A stretch of 49,487 bases of DNA from Treponema zioleckii (GTDB taxonomy: Bacteria > Spirochaetota > Spirochaetia > Treponematales > Treponemataceae): positions 1 to 49,487 of the forward strand of contig NZ_JPUF01000026.1 of the NCBI RefSeq assembly GCF_014737315.1. The letters run 5' to 3'. Below the pieces are notes generated by a model. That model searched no databases, had not been told where the DNA came from, and saw nothing but the letters and a program-made list of their open reading frames with translations. Made by a program: the position numbers and the translations under genes. Below, piece after piece: positions 33,730 through 43,284 of the stretch (position 1 is the first letter of the stretch; each line of letters opens with the position of its first letter).

Positions 33730-36700
33730 ACTTCGATTTCTCCTTCGTAGCAGACGCTTGTTGTGCCTGTAAGGAGAACGGTTTCGCCTGTGTAGCGTAC
33801 AATCAGAACGCCGCCGCGAACTTTTACGGTGATATTCTGGTCAATCGGGCAGTATCCGTTAAGAACCGCTGCAATTGCCGCCGCACATGCACCTGTACCG
33901 CAGGCAAGAGTTTCCTCGTTTCCGCGTTCCCAGGTGCGCATTTTAAGTTCGTTTTTGCTTACGACGCGGACGAATTCTACGTTCGTGCGGTTCGGGAACA
34001 TTTTGTGATGCTCGATGAGTGGTCCTTCTTCTACGACTGGCTCTTTGTCAACGAATTTGCTGAAAATTACGCAGTGCGGGTTTCCGACTCCGACGCAAGT
34101 GATTTTGTATTCCTTGTCGCCGACCTGAAGAGGCGCGTTGATAACTGCCTCTTTTGGCAATCGTGAATCAGAAAGTGTGACTGGAACGGACTTGAGTTTG
34201 GTCGGAATGTTCTTTGCCTTGAATTTTGGCGTTCCCATATCGACGGTAACGGAATTTACTTTGCCGTTGAGTTTATAGAGTACGAGATGTTTGATTCCGG
34301 CTTCTGTCTCAACGTCAACGTGGGCTGTCGGTTCGCTTCGATCACCGTGTTTTCCGTCGTCCTGAATTCCATTGATGTTATTGTCGTAAAGGAATTTGCC
34401 AACTGCTCGGATGGCATTTCCTGCTACGCGGCTTTCAGTTCCGTCCATGTTGAAGAAGCGCATTTTTGCATCAGCGATGTCGGACTTTTCAATAAGAACG
34501 AGAGAGTCTGCTCCGATTCCGTTTCTTCGTTCGCAGAGACGAACTGCAAGACCTGCAGGATTGAAGACCTTCTGCTCCATCGTGTTGATGATAATAAAGT
34601 CGTTTCCTGTTGACTGCATTTTTGTGAACTTGAGCTTTTGCTTGCTTTCGCGGAGCTTGTTGATGTCAACAAGTTCGACGTTTTCGGCAGAGTAGCTTGA
34701 ACGGAGACAGTCTGCAATTGCGTTCGCGGTGTCGATTGCTGTGAGACATGGAATATCTTTTTCAACCGCGTGTCTTCGCATTCGTACAGAGTCTGCGCGC
34801 GGGTCGCGTCCCTTTGCAGATGTTGAAATAACATAGTCGATTTTGCCTGAGTCAAGGAGCGTAAGAATGTTGTTTTCTGGGTTTTCGCGGATTTTTGCCA
34901 CAACCTGAACTTCCATTCCAAAGTCGCTGATGACTTTTGCAGTTCCTTCGGTTGCGTACAGCTTAAATCCCATATCGTAGAATTTGCGTGCCAAATCTGG
35001 GATTTCAAAATGGTCGGTTGTCCTAATCGTAAAGAGAACGCCGCCTGAACGCTTCATTGAGTAACCTGCCGCAACGAGTCCTTTAAAAATCGCTTCTTCC
35101 CGCGTTGCCGCAATTCCCAAAACTTCACCTGTTGACTTCATTTCTGGTCCCAAGTGCGTGTCTACGTCCATGAGTTTTTCAAAACTGAATACAGGAACTT
35201 TTACCGCAAAGTATGGCGGGATTCTGTAAAGTCCTGTTCCGTAGCCCATGTCCTTAATTTTTTCGCCGAGCATTGCTCTAACGGCAAGTTCTACCATTGG
35301 AACGCCAGTGACTTTTGAAATGTAAGGAACTGTTCGGCTTGAACGAGGATTTACTTCGATGATGTAAAGGTCATTGTTGTAGATGAGATACTGAATGTTT
35401 ACGAGACCTTTTGTTCCGAGTTTAATGGCCAAATCTTTTGACTGGCGGATGATTTTTTGTCGCAGAACGTCGTTAAGGTTCCAGCTCGGATAAACGGCAA
35501 TAGAGTCTCCTGAGTGGATTCCCGTGCGCTCAATGTGCTCCATGATTCCTGGAATCAAAACGTCTTCGCCATCGCAGATTCCGTCTACTTCAAGCTCAAC
35601 GCCCATCATGTACTGGTCAATCAAAACTGGATTTTCGATTCCCTGAGCCAAGATGATTTTCATGTATTCTTTTACGTCATCATCGTTGAACGCAACAATC
35701 ATGTTTTGTCCGCCGAGAACGTAAGAAGGTCTGAGGAGAACAGGATAGCCAAGTTCACTTGTAGCTTTGAGAGCTTCTTCTTCCGTGAATACGGTGAGTC
35801 CTTTCGGGCGATTGATGTTGAGTTTTTCGCAGAGTTCTTCGAATCGTTCGCGGTCTTCGGCAAGGTCGATTGAATCTGCCGAAGTTCCCATGATTCTGAT
35901 TCCCTGTCTGTCCAGGAATTTCGTAAGCTTAATTGCCGTCTGTCCGCCGAATGCCACAACAACGCCAATCGGCTTTTCTGTTTCGATTACGCTCATTACG
36001 TCTTCCGGCGTAAGTGGCTCAAAATAAAGTCTGTCGGAAGTGTCAAAGTCGGTTGAAACGGTCTCTGGGTTGTTGTTAATCGTAACTACGTCGTAGCCGA
36101 GCTTTTTTAATGCCCATACGCACTGTACCGAAGCGTAGTCGAACTCGATTCCCTGACCGATTCGGATTGGTCCTGAGCCAAGAACGATAATCGTGCCTTT
36201 TGAAGATTTTTTTCCTTGTGATTCACGTTCTGCAAGGAATGCTTCAGCTTCGTTCTCTTTGTTGTAGCTTGCGTAGAAATACGGTGTTTCGGCAGAGAAT
36301 TCGCCTGCACAGGTATCGACCATTTTGTAAGTTGCAATGAGGTGTGCGAGTTTTCCTGATTCAACGAGTTTTTTTGCTTCGTCCGCTTCTTTTAAGTTGC
36401 CTGTTGAGCCGACGATTTTTACACCTGTCATTTCTTCGATAACTTTGTCCGGGTAGCCGTATTTTTTAGCTGCACGGTAGAAATCAAGTGTAAGCTCTTT
36501 TTTGCCAGATTTTACGTCGGCAAAGTCTGCTTCCATGTCGGCAAGATTTTTAAGATGTGCGAGGAACCACAAGTCAATCTTCGTAATCTGATTGATTTCT
36601 TCTATTGTAAGGATGTGGCGTTTGATTGCCTGGAAAATTGCGAAGATTCTCTGGTCTGTGCAGTCTGCTACGCGTTCCTTGATTTTTTCGTCGCTTTCTT

Positions 36701-37943
36701 CCGCAAAGACTTTGAGGTTTAGGCTTGAAACTCCGACTTCCGCACCGCGGGCTGCCTTCATAATCGCAGTCTCAAAATTGTGGCCGATTGCCATAACTTC
36801 TCCAGTGGCCTTCATCTGAGTGCCGAGCTTTCGTGCGGCGTAAACAAATTTGTCGAACGGAAATTTAGGGAATTTTACGACAACGTAATCGAGAACCGGC
36901 TCAAAGCAGGCAGCCGTCTTTTTGGTGACGAAGTTAGGAATCTCGTCCAAGTTGTAACCGATTGCGATGAGAGTCGCTACTTTTGCGATTGGGTAGCCGG
37001 TCGCTTTTGAAGCCAGTGCCGATGAACGTGAAACGCGAGGATTTACTTCGATAACCGCATATTCGAACGAATCTGGCTTTAACGCGAACTGACAGTTGCA
37101 TCCGCCTTCCATTCCGAGGGAAGAAATAATGTTCAATGCAGCCGAGCGGAGCATCTGATATTCTTTGTCGCTCAAAGTGACTGTCGGTGCGATTACGATT
37201 GAGTCTCCTGTGTGAACGCCGACCGGGTCAAAGTTTTCCATTGAACAGACTGTAAGAACGTTGCCAGAATGGTCTCGCATAACTTCAAATTCAACTTCTT
37301 TCCAGCCAGAAATACATTTTTCTACGAGAATCTGATGAATCGGTGAACGGTGAAGTCCGTTGTGGGCGATTTCGTCAAATTCTTCTTCGGTGTAGGCAAT
37401 TCCGCCACCAGTACCGCCGAGCGTGAATGCAGGTCGGATAATCGCAGGAAGTCCGATTCCGTTTTTCATAAAATCGTAAGCATCTTCGTAGCTCGTAACG
37501 ACTTTTGAAGGAACACAAGGCTCTCCGATGGATTCCATCGTGTCTTTGAACATCTGTCGGTCTTCCGCCTTGTCGATTGTCTCAGGTTTTGCGCCCAAAA
37601 GCTTAACGCCGTGGCTTTCTAGGAATCCTGATTTTGCAAGCTCCATGCAGAGCGTGAGTCCTGTCTGTCCGCCGAGGGATGAAAGAATTGAATCCGGTTT
37701 TTCTTTCTCGATGATTCTCTGGATTGTTTCCGGGATAAGCGGTTCGATGTAGATGTGGTCGGCCATATTGTGGTCGGTCATCAACGTTGCAGGATTTGAG
37801 TTTACGAGAACAACTTCAAGTCCTTGTTCTTTAAGGGCCTTGCAAGCCTGTGAGCCTGCATAGTCAAATTCCGCTGCCTGACCAATGATAATCGGGCCTG
37901 AACCAATAACCATTACTTTATGAATATCTTTATTAAGTGGCAT
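33726..37943 (-). CDS. carB-dapF: Carbamoyl-phosphate synthase large subunit fused to a diaminopimelate epimerase domain
   Basis: One uninterrupted frame of 1405 residues joins two enzymes. Residues 1 to about 1090 are CarB: the first synthetase half (VMVIGSGPIIIGQAAEFDYA), a second half from about 583 (IIVLGSGPIRIGQGIEFDYA) and the MGS-type allosteric domain (about 960-1085). Residues about 1104-1405 are DapF, starting LKFTKMQSTGNDF and including RRNGIGADSLVLIE, FFNMDGTES and GNEETLACGTGACAAA. The second catalytic cysteine (C1348) is present, but the usual CGNG motif reads AGNA (A1174) and the following IRC reads IRA. Epimerase activity is therefore doubtful unless another residue serves. 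AGGAG precedes the ATG. carA lies 38 bp upstream. Pyrimidine/arginine synthesis and lysine/peptidoglycan synthesis would thus be produced from one polypeptide. Confidence 0.93.
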   Translation of the reverse strand: MPLNKDIHKVMVIGSGPIIIGQAAEFDYAGSQACKALKEQGLEVVLVNSNPATLMTDHNMADHIYIEPLIPETIQRIIEKEKPDSILSSLGGQTGLTLCMELAKSGFLESHGVKLLGAKPETIDKAEDRQMFKDTMESIGEPCVPSKVVTSYEDAYDFMKNGIGLPAIIRPAFTLGGTGGGIAYTEEEFDEIAHNGLHRSPIHQILVEKCISGWKEVEFEVMRDHSGNVLTVCSMENFDPVGVHTGDSIVIAPTVTLSDKEYQMLRSAALNIISSLGMEGGCNCQFALKPDSFEYAVIEVNPRVSRSSALASKATGYPIAKVATLIAIGYNLDEIPNFVTKKTAACFEPVLDYVVVKFPKFPFDKFVYAARKLGTQMKATGEVMAIGHNFETAIMKAARGAEVGVSSLNLKVFAEESDEKIKERVADCTDQRIFAIFQAIKRHILTIEEINQITKIDLWFLAHLKNLADMEADFADVKSGKKELTLDFYRAAKKYGYPDKVIEEMTGVKIVGSTGNLKEADEAKKLVESGKLAHLIATYKMVDTCAGEFSAETPYFYASYNKENEAEAFLAERESQGKKSSKGTIIVLGSGPIRIGQGIEFDYASVQCVWALKKLGYDVVTINNNPETVSTDFDTSDRLYFEPLTPEDVMSVIETEKPIGVVVAFGGQTAIKLTKFLDRQGIRIMGTSADSIDLAEDRERFEELCEKLNINRPKGLTVFTEEEALKATSELGYPVLLRPSYVLGGQNMIVAFNDDDVKEYMKIILAQGIENPVLIDQYMMGVELEVDGICDGEDVLIPGIMEHIERTGIHSGDSIAVYPSWNLNDVLRQKIIRQSKDLAIKLGTKGLVNIQYLIYNNDLYIIEVNPRSSRTVPYISKVTGVPMVELAVRAMLGEKIKDMGYGTGLYRIPPYFAVKVPVFSFEKLMDVDTHLGPEMKSTGEVLGIAATREEAIFKGLVAAGYSMKRSGGVLFTIRTTDHFEIPDLARKFYDMGFKLYATEGTAKVISDFGMEVQVVAKIRENPENNILTLLDSGKIDYVISTSAKGRDPRADSVRMRRHAVEKDIPCLTAIDTANAIADCLRSSYSAENVELVDINKLRESKQKLKFTKMQSTGNDFIIINTMEQKVFNPAGLAVRLCERRNGIGADSLVLIEKSDIADAKMRFFNMDGTESRVAGNAIRAVGKFLYDNNINGIQDDGKHGDRSEPTAHVDVETEAGIKHLVLYKLNGKVNSVTVDMGTPKFKAKNIPTKLKSVPVTLSDSRLPKEAVINAPLQVGDKEYKITCVGVGNPHCVIFSKFVDKEPVVEEGPLIEHHKMFPNRTNVEFVRVVSKNELKMRTWERGNEETLACGTGACAAAIAAVLNGYCPIDQNITVKVRGGVLIVRYTGETVLLTGTTSVCYEGEIEV

Positions 37944-37981
37944 TATTTGCTCCTGCGTTAAGCTGATGATTATTTACTGCA

Positions 37982-39286
37982 CTAGTTGTTGTGTGCTTTT
38001 GTGTTTTTGATTGTTGATGCGAAGTAGGAAATCGCGTCAACCCGCTCCGTATTCGCCCTAAAATCCTTAAAGTACGAATGATTATTGATGAGGTTTACAA
38101 ACTCGTCAAAAAGGAACGTTGTGTCCATTGGGCCTGAACAAGCCTCTGGATGGAACTGGACGCTGAACGAAGGCGTGTCTGTGTAAGTGATTCCTTCGCA
38201 AGTGCCGTCGTTCGTGTTCACGAAACTCAAAACTGCACTTTTTGGAAGCGAGTCGTTCTCAACCGCGTAACCGTGGTTCTGTGACGAAATGTAGACTCGA
38301 CCTGTTGCAAGTCGCTTTACAGGTTGGTTTGCTCCGCGGTGGCCGTACTTTAGTTTTGAGGTTTTTGCATTCTTTGCGAGTGCCAAAAGCTGATGGCCGA
38401 GGCAAATTCCAAAAATCGGAATGTCTTTTTCCAAAAGTTTTTTGATTTCTTCTATAATCTGAACGTTGTCGCTAGGATCTCCTGGACCGTTCGAAAGCAT
38501 TATTCCGTCTGGATTTACGTCAAGAATGTCTTTTGCCGAAGCTGTGGCAGGAATTGTAACGACTTCAAGGCCTCGTTTTAAAAGCTCGCGGCGGATATTT
38601 GCTTTTGCTCCAAAATCCCAAAGAACGACTTTTTTGCCTTTTCCGTTTTTCATTGCGATTTCTGGGTCGTTTTCTTTTGTTCCGTCGGCGCGAACAGGAA
38701 CCGCTTTGTATTGAGCTGACTCAGCGAATACTGTCTGTGCGTCTTTTTCGATTTTAACGGCATCGCAAGTGACTGTTTCAACGGCATTTTGAATTTTATA
38801 GGATTTTATTTCGTTAAGAAGTTTTTCTTTTTCGGTAGGATTTTGTAAAGATGCGAATTTTGCTTTTGCTTCGTCAGAATCACCAGCAATAAGCATTCCG
38901 TTCATAACACCAGCTTCTCGGAGAACTTTTGTTAAAGCTCGTGTATCAATGTCATAAAGACCAATAATGTTCTGATTTTTTAGCCAAGAATCAATCTGCC
39001 CTTCGCAGCGGAAATTGGAGGGGTCAGTGCACCAGGAACGTACAATGTAGCCTCGTACATGGATTTTTGAACTTTCCAAATCGTTCGGAATCAGACCGTA
39101 GTTTCCGATTAGTGGAAACGTTTGTGTAACAATCTGTCCGTAATAGCTAGGATCGGTGAGGGTTTCGAGATACCCGTTCATACCGGTCGTAAAAACTGCT
39201 TCGCCAATTATGCAACCCGAAGCGCCAAAACTTTTTCCTTCAAAAATCTGTCCGTTAGCCAGGACGAGGCATGCTTTAGTACTCAT
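37982..39286 (-). CDS. carA: Carbamoyl-phosphate synthase small subunit (glutaminase)
   Basis: The 434-residue protein releases ammonia from glutamine for CarB. The N-terminal CarA domain (FEGKSFGASGCIIGEAVFTT, then SYYGQIVTQTFPLIGNYG) is followed by a class I glutamine amidotransferase domain with nucleophile C295 in FGICLGHQ and the His/Glu of SVQFHPEA. An insert of about 60-70 residues between the domains makes it longer than the usual 360-380. The ATG has no Shine-Dalgarno site and a TGCTATAAT extended -10 ends 12 bp before it, so the transcript probably has almost no leader. Confidence 0.94.
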   Translation of the reverse strand: MSTKACLVLANGQIFEGKSFGASGCIIGEAVFTTGMNGYLETLTDPSYYGQIVTQTFPLIGNYGLIPNDLESSKIHVRGYIVRSWCTDPSNFRCEGQIDSWLKNQNIIGLYDIDTRALTKVLREAGVMNGMLIAGDSDEAKAKFASLQNPTEKEKLLNEIKSYKIQNAVETVTCDAVKIEKDAQTVFAESAQYKAVPVRADGTKENDPEIAMKNGKGKKVVLWDFGAKANIRRELLKRGLEVVTIPATASAKDILDVNPDGIMLSNGPGDPSDNVQIIEEIKKLLEKDIPIFGICLGHQLLALAKNAKTSKLKYGHRGANQPVKRLATGRVYISSQNHGYAVENDSLPKSAVLSFVNTNDGTCEGITYTDTPSFSVQFHPEACSGPMDTTFLFDEFVNLINNHSYFKDFRANTERVDAISYFASTIKNTKAHNN

Positions 39287-39297
39287 ACTAAAGCATT

Positions 39298-39306
39298 ATT
39301 ATAGCA
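39298..39306 (-). promoter_or_regulatory. Extended -10 promoter of carA, close to the start codon
   Basis: The minus strand reads TGCTATAAT with a perfect hexamer at 39298-39303. With the usual 6-8 bp to the RNA start, the 5' leader would be about 4-6 bases. Confidence 0.6.
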
Positions 39307-39465
39307 AATTTACAAACCTTATAAAAGCACATGCGAAGGCATAAATTTAAGTTATAAATAAAACTTAATTTAAGATTCCTCAAAAACTCGTTCTGTCGCA
39401 TGGGAAGATTTGATATGCTGTAGTCGTATATCAAATAAATTACTGTTATTTTTTTGGGAGAGAAA

Positions 39466-40038
39466 ATGAAACCAGATTTAAAAGCTTATGCCGTTCCTGC
39501 TTTTATCGCTATTTCGATTATTTTTCTGATACTTTTTAGTTTTACTTATAAAAAAATCTATGGTGTGATAAAAAACTATGAGGAAGAAAAACATATTGAA
39601 CGGATGGAAAATCAATTTGAAGTATTTAAGGATCCTGCTATGGAGGCGGGTAAAAAATTTAATAAAATTTTTGAATCGTATTTAATCATCTCTTTCTTTA
39701 TATGTGTTTTATTCTATGCCAAATGCCGGCCACTTTTCAAAACTTTTTTTCTAAGCTTGTTTGTGGCGCAAATTTTATATGTCAGAATAGTTTATGAAAA
39801 AATCGAAGAAAACTTAGTAGAAAATCATACTGTGCATTATTTAGTGTGCTATGGATTGATATTTGTATTGATATATGAGCTTATTTCTGTCTTTTCAGAG
39901 AAAATCTTAAAAAATAAATATGAACTGCAAGCATTAAAACGATTTATGGTTGATGATGTGGAAAATTGGATTTTAAGCTGGGCAAACTGGATTTTGCCAA
40001 TTCCATTTGCATTTTTGGCTGGATATTTCCTTTTTTGA
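39466..40038 (+). CDS. Small multi-pass membrane protein
   Basis: The 190-residue product has about five hydrophobic segments (for example AFIAISIIFLILFSF, YLIISFFICVLFYA, LVCYGLIFVLIYELISVF and a C-terminal ILPIPFAFLAGYFLF). The ATG at 39466 follows GGGAG; the longer frame begins at TTG. No family is recognised and it stands alone between carA and the tRNA gene. Confidence 0.6.
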   Translation: MKPDLKAYAVPAFIAISIIFLILFSFTYKKIYGVIKNYEEEKHIERMENQFEVFKDPAMEAGKKFNKIFESYLIISFFICVLFYAKCRPLFKTFFLSLFVAQILYVRIVYEKIEENLVENHTVHYLVCYGLIFVLIYELISVFSEKILKNKYELQALKRFMVDDVENWILSWANWILPIPFAFLAGYFLF

Positions 40039-40118
40039 TGGTAATTTTTTGTGATTTATATCAAAATTTATGAGTTGAAGATTTTTTGAAGTTACTAAAA
40101 GTAAACTCTGGAAAATAA

Positions 40119-40150
40119 AAAAAATCCAGCCCGAAATTGGACTGGATTTT
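40119..40150 (-). terminator. Intrinsic terminator of tRNA-Ser
   Basis: AAAATCCAGTCC/GGGCTGGATTTT forms a 12-bp stem with one wobble and a 6-base loop directly after the tRNA, followed by a run of U in the minus-strand RNA. Confidence 0.8.
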
Positions 40151-40152
40151 AG

Positions 40153-40239
40153 CGGAGCGAGAGGGATTTGAACCCCCGATACGGTTACCCGTATGTCGGT
40201 TTTCAAGACCGATGCATTCAGCCTCTCTGCCATCGCTCC
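40153..40239 (-). tRNA. tRNA-Ser (anticodon UGA)
   Basis: The 87-base class II tRNA has acceptor strands GGAGCGA/TCGCTCC, anticodon loop CTTGAAA on a TCGGT/ACCGA stem, a long variable arm (ATACGGGTAACCGTAT), T-arm GGGGGTTCAAATCCCTC and discriminator G. The 3' CCA is not encoded. It reads UCA and UCG-type codons. Confidence 0.95.
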
Positions 40240-40253
40240 AAAAGGTGATATTT

Positions 40254-40282
40254 ACTATATCAGTTTGTAGAATCTGTGTAAA
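40254..40282 (-). promoter_or_regulatory. Promoter of tRNA-Ser
   Basis: On the minus strand -35 TTTACA (40277-40282), a 17-bp spacer and -10 TATAGT (40254-40259) lie about 15 bp before the tRNA. Confidence 0.75.
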
Positions 40283-40402
40283 GTGGTTTTGAGAAAATCA
40301 GAAAAAAAATTCTTTTTGTAAAATAATGTTGATTTTTTTGACTATAAAGCTAAATAAATGTTAAAATTTTTATATTTTTCATTTTTCTTATTTAAAAAAC
40401 TG

Positions 40403-40411
40403 TGTTACACT
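40403..40411 (+). promoter_or_regulatory. Probable extended -10 promoter of adhE
   Basis: TGTTACACT (TGn plus TACACT) lies 33 bp before the start codon in a very AT-rich stretch. No clear -35 is seen. Confidence 0.4.
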
Positions 40412-40443
40412 ATTTAATAGTTCTATTGAGGAGGAATTTTTAA

Positions 40444-43068
40444 ATGGCTGAAGAAAAAGAACAGTTAAGCGCACCTCAGAAAGAGATTGATGAGTTGGTC
40501 GCTAAAGCTCAGAAAGCGTTGGAAGAATACGCTTCATACGATCAGGAAAAAATCGACTACATTGTAGCTAAAGCGAGCGTTGCAGCTCTTGATCAACATG
40601 GTTCTTTGGCAAAACTTGCTGTTGAAGAAACTAAACGAGGCGTTTTTGAAGACAAAGCCACAAAAAACCTTTTTGCGTGTGAATATGTTGTAAATCACAT
40701 GCGTCACCTGAAAACTGTTGGTGTTGTTGAAGATGATGACGTTACAGGTGTTGTAAAAATTGCAGAACCTGTAGGTGTCGTTGCTGGTCTTACACCTGTT
40801 ACAAACCCGACTTCTACTGCGATTTTCAAATCGCTCATCTGTTTGAAAACACGAAATCCAATTATATTTTCATTCCATCCTAGTGCAATAAAATGTTCTA
40901 TTGCTGCTGCAAAAGTTGTTTATGATGCTGCTGTTGCTGCGGGAGCTCCAAAGAACTGTATTCAGTGGATTGTAGAACCTTCACTTGAAAAAACTAACCT
41001 TCTTATTGGTCATCCGGGAGTTGCGACAATTCTCGCAACTGGCGGTAACGCAATGGTTCGTTCTGCTTACTCTCAGGGTAAGCCTGCCCTTGGTGTTGGT
41101 GCTGGAAACGTTCCTGCTTACGTGGAGAAAACTTGCAACCTCAAACAGGCAATCAACGATATCGTAATGTCAAAAGCATTCGACAACGGTATGATTTGTG
41201 CTTCTGAGCAGGGTGCAATCATCGATAAAGAAATCTACAACGACGCAATCAAAACATTCAAAGAATATCGCGCATATCTTTGTAACGACAAAGAAAAGAA
41301 AATGCTCGAAAAATACATGTTCGGCGTAGACGGGGATCCGACTGTTGCTAAACTCAACGCTGTAGTTCCTGGTATGAATCCGGTTGTTCTTGCAAAGAAC
41401 GCAGGTTTTGAAATTCCAGAGCGCACAAGCATCATTCTTGTTGAGTGTAAAGAAGTTGGCATGAAAGAGTGCCTTACTCGCGAAAAACTTTCTCCAGTTC
41501 TTGCAGTTCTCAAAGCTGAGAACACAGAAGACGGTATGAAGAAAGCTAAGCAGTTCCTTGAATTTGGTGGTCTCGGTCACTCGGCTGCTATCCACACTTC
41601 TAACAAGGAATTGGCTGAGAAATTCGGCGACCTCGTTCCTGCTATCCGCGTAATTTGGAACTCTCCTTCAACATTCGGTGGAATCGGTAACGTATACAAC
41701 GCATTTATCCCATCTCTTACACTTGGTTGTGGTTCTTACGGACACAACTCAACAGACGACAACGTTAGTGCCGTTAACCTTTTGAACATTAAAAAATTGG
41801 GTAGGAGACGAAATAATATGCAGTGGTTTAAAGTACCGTCTAAAATCTTCTTTGAGCGTGATTCAATCGAATACATCCACCAGATGAAGGATGTTCACAA
41901 AGTTATCATCGTAACAGACCGCTCTATGGTTGAGCTTGGTTTCGTTGATAAAATCACTGATCAGTTGAAGCTCCGCCGCGATCCTGTTCAGTACCAGCTC
42001 TTCTGCGATGTTGAGCCAGATCCATCAATCCAGACTGTACGCGAAGGTGTTGAGCTTATGCGCACATTCGCTCCAGATACAATCATTGCTCTTGGTGGTG
42101 GTTCTTCTATGGACTGTGCTAAAGGTATGTGGCTCTTCTACGAGTACCCAGAAGTTGACTTCAACGACCTTAAACAGAAGTTCATGGATATCCGTAAGCG
42201 TGCATTCCGCTATCCAGACTTGGGCAAAAAAGCTAAGCTCGTTTGTATCCCAACAACATCTGGTACAGGTTCAGAGGTTACACCGTTCGCTGTTATTACA
42301 GACAAAACAGAACACAAGAAGTACCCTCTTGCTGACTACTCACTCACACCAACAATCGCTATCGTTGACCCAACATTTACTTACGGCTTGCCAAAGAAGA
42401 TTGTTGCCGACACAGGTATGGACGTTCTTACACACGCAACAGAAGCTTATGTTTCAACAATGGCTAACGACTACACAGACGGTCTCTGTATTCAGGCTAT
42501 TAAAATGGTATTCCAGTACCTCGAACGCTCTTACAACAACGGAGCTGCTGACACAGAAGCTCGCGAGAAGATGCACAACGCTTCTTGTCTCGCAGGTATG
42601 GCATTCGCAAATGCGTTCCTCGGTATGAACCATTCTATGGCTCACAAGATTGGTGGTGAGTTCCACGTTCCACACGGACGTGCAAACGCTATCCTCTTGC
42701 CATTCACAATCCGTTATAACGGTACACAGCCAGACAAACTTTCAACATGGCCAAAATACAACTACTTCAAGGCTGCTGAGCGATACTGCGAGCTTGCTCG
42801 TATGCTCGGTCTCCCGGCAAAAACTGTTGAAGAAGGTGTAGAGTCTTACGCTAAGGCTTGTGGTGAGCTTGGTATGCGACTTGGAATCGTCATGAACTTC
42901 AAGGGACAGGGCTTGGATGAAAAAGAGTATCTCGCTAACGTTGAGAAACTCGCTTACCTCGCTTACGAGGATCAGTGTTCTCCAGTTAACCCACGTGTTC
43001 CACTCGTTGAGGACATGAAGAAGATTCTTACAGACGCTTACTACACAGAAGAGTTTGTTGCAAAATAA
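40444..43068 (+). CDS. adhE: Bifunctional acetaldehyde-CoA / alcohol dehydrogenase AdhE
   Basis: The 874-residue protein reduces acetyl-CoA to acetaldehyde and then ethanol, regenerating NAD+ in fermentation. The N-terminal aldehyde dehydrogenase half has its catalytic cysteine in NGMICASEQG (C252). The C-terminal iron-dependent alcohol dehydrogenase half has ALGGGSSMDCAKG, PTTSGTGSEVTPF and the metal ligands in DVLTHATEAYV and NHSMAHKIGGEFHVPHGRANA. A perfect GAGGAGG lies before the ATG. Codon choice is strongly biased towards a small set compared with the neighbours, in line with high expression. AdhE proteins form helical filaments (spirosomes). Confidence 0.96.
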   Translation: MAEEKEQLSAPQKEIDELVAKAQKALEEYASYDQEKIDYIVAKASVAALDQHGSLAKLAVEETKRGVFEDKATKNLFACEYVVNHMRHLKTVGVVEDDDVTGVVKIAEPVGVVAGLTPVTNPTSTAIFKSLICLKTRNPIIFSFHPSAIKCSIAAAKVVYDAAVAAGAPKNCIQWIVEPSLEKTNLLIGHPGVATILATGGNAMVRSAYSQGKPALGVGAGNVPAYVEKTCNLKQAINDIVMSKAFDNGMICASEQGAIIDKEIYNDAIKTFKEYRAYLCNDKEKKMLEKYMFGVDGDPTVAKLNAVVPGMNPVVLAKNAGFEIPERTSIILVECKEVGMKECLTREKLSPVLAVLKAENTEDGMKKAKQFLEFGGLGHSAAIHTSNKELAEKFGDLVPAIRVIWNSPSTFGGIGNVYNAFIPSLTLGCGSYGHNSTDDNVSAVNLLNIKKLGRRRNNMQWFKVPSKIFFERDSIEYIHQMKDVHKVIIVTDRSMVELGFVDKITDQLKLRRDPVQYQLFCDVEPDPSIQTVREGVELMRTFAPDTIIALGGGSSMDCAKGMWLFYEYPEVDFNDLKQKFMDIRKRAFRYPDLGKKAKLVCIPTTSGTGSEVTPFAVITDKTEHKKYPLADYSLTPTIAIVDPTFTYGLPKKIVADTGMDVLTHATEAYVSTMANDYTDGLCIQAIKMVFQYLERSYNNGAADTEAREKMHNASCLAGMAFANAFLGMNHSMAHKIGGEFHVPHGRANAILLPFTIRYNGTQPDKLSTWPKYNYFKAAERYCELARMLGLPAKTVEEGVESYAKACGELGMRLGIVMNFKGQGLDEKEYLANVEKLAYLAYEDQCSPVNPRVPLVEDMKKILTDAYYTEEFVAK

Positions 43069-43130
43069 CAGACATTTATCCACAGGGGCGGTTCGTCCGT
43101 TCCTGTTAAAAAATGACTAATGTTTCTTGT

Positions 43131-43165
43131 ACGCCGCACAGATTTTTCTGTGTGGCGTTTTTTTT
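43131..43165 (+). terminator. Strong intrinsic terminator after adhE
   Basis: ACGCCGCACAG/CTGTGTGGCGT is an 11-bp stem with a 6-base loop and eight T residues. A smaller hairpin ACAGGGGCGG/CCGTTCCTGT lies upstream at 43082-43106. Confidence 0.9.
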
Positions 43166-43284
43166 GCCTGTATTTTTTTCAAAAATCAAATTTTCTGTCG
43201 CCCAAAATTTGGGGCATCTCTAAAAACTTAAAATTTGGATGTTTTTAGAGATTCCATTCGATTTGTTGTGACGGTGGCTCAAAT

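Noticed and set aside
34424-35008. Open frame of 194 codons inside carB-dapF
   Set aside because: It lies in another frame of a well-supported gene and its product has a low-complexity, Ser/Thr/Gln-rich make-up typical of shadows.
36107-36140. Copy of the repeat linker (AAGCGTAGTCGAA) inside carB
   Set aside because: It encodes the conserved FDYASVQ segment of CarB, so the match is chance.
42008-42628. Open frame of 206 codons inside adhE
   Set aside because: It is a shadow of the strongly biased adhE codons and has no ribosome binding site or recognisable family.
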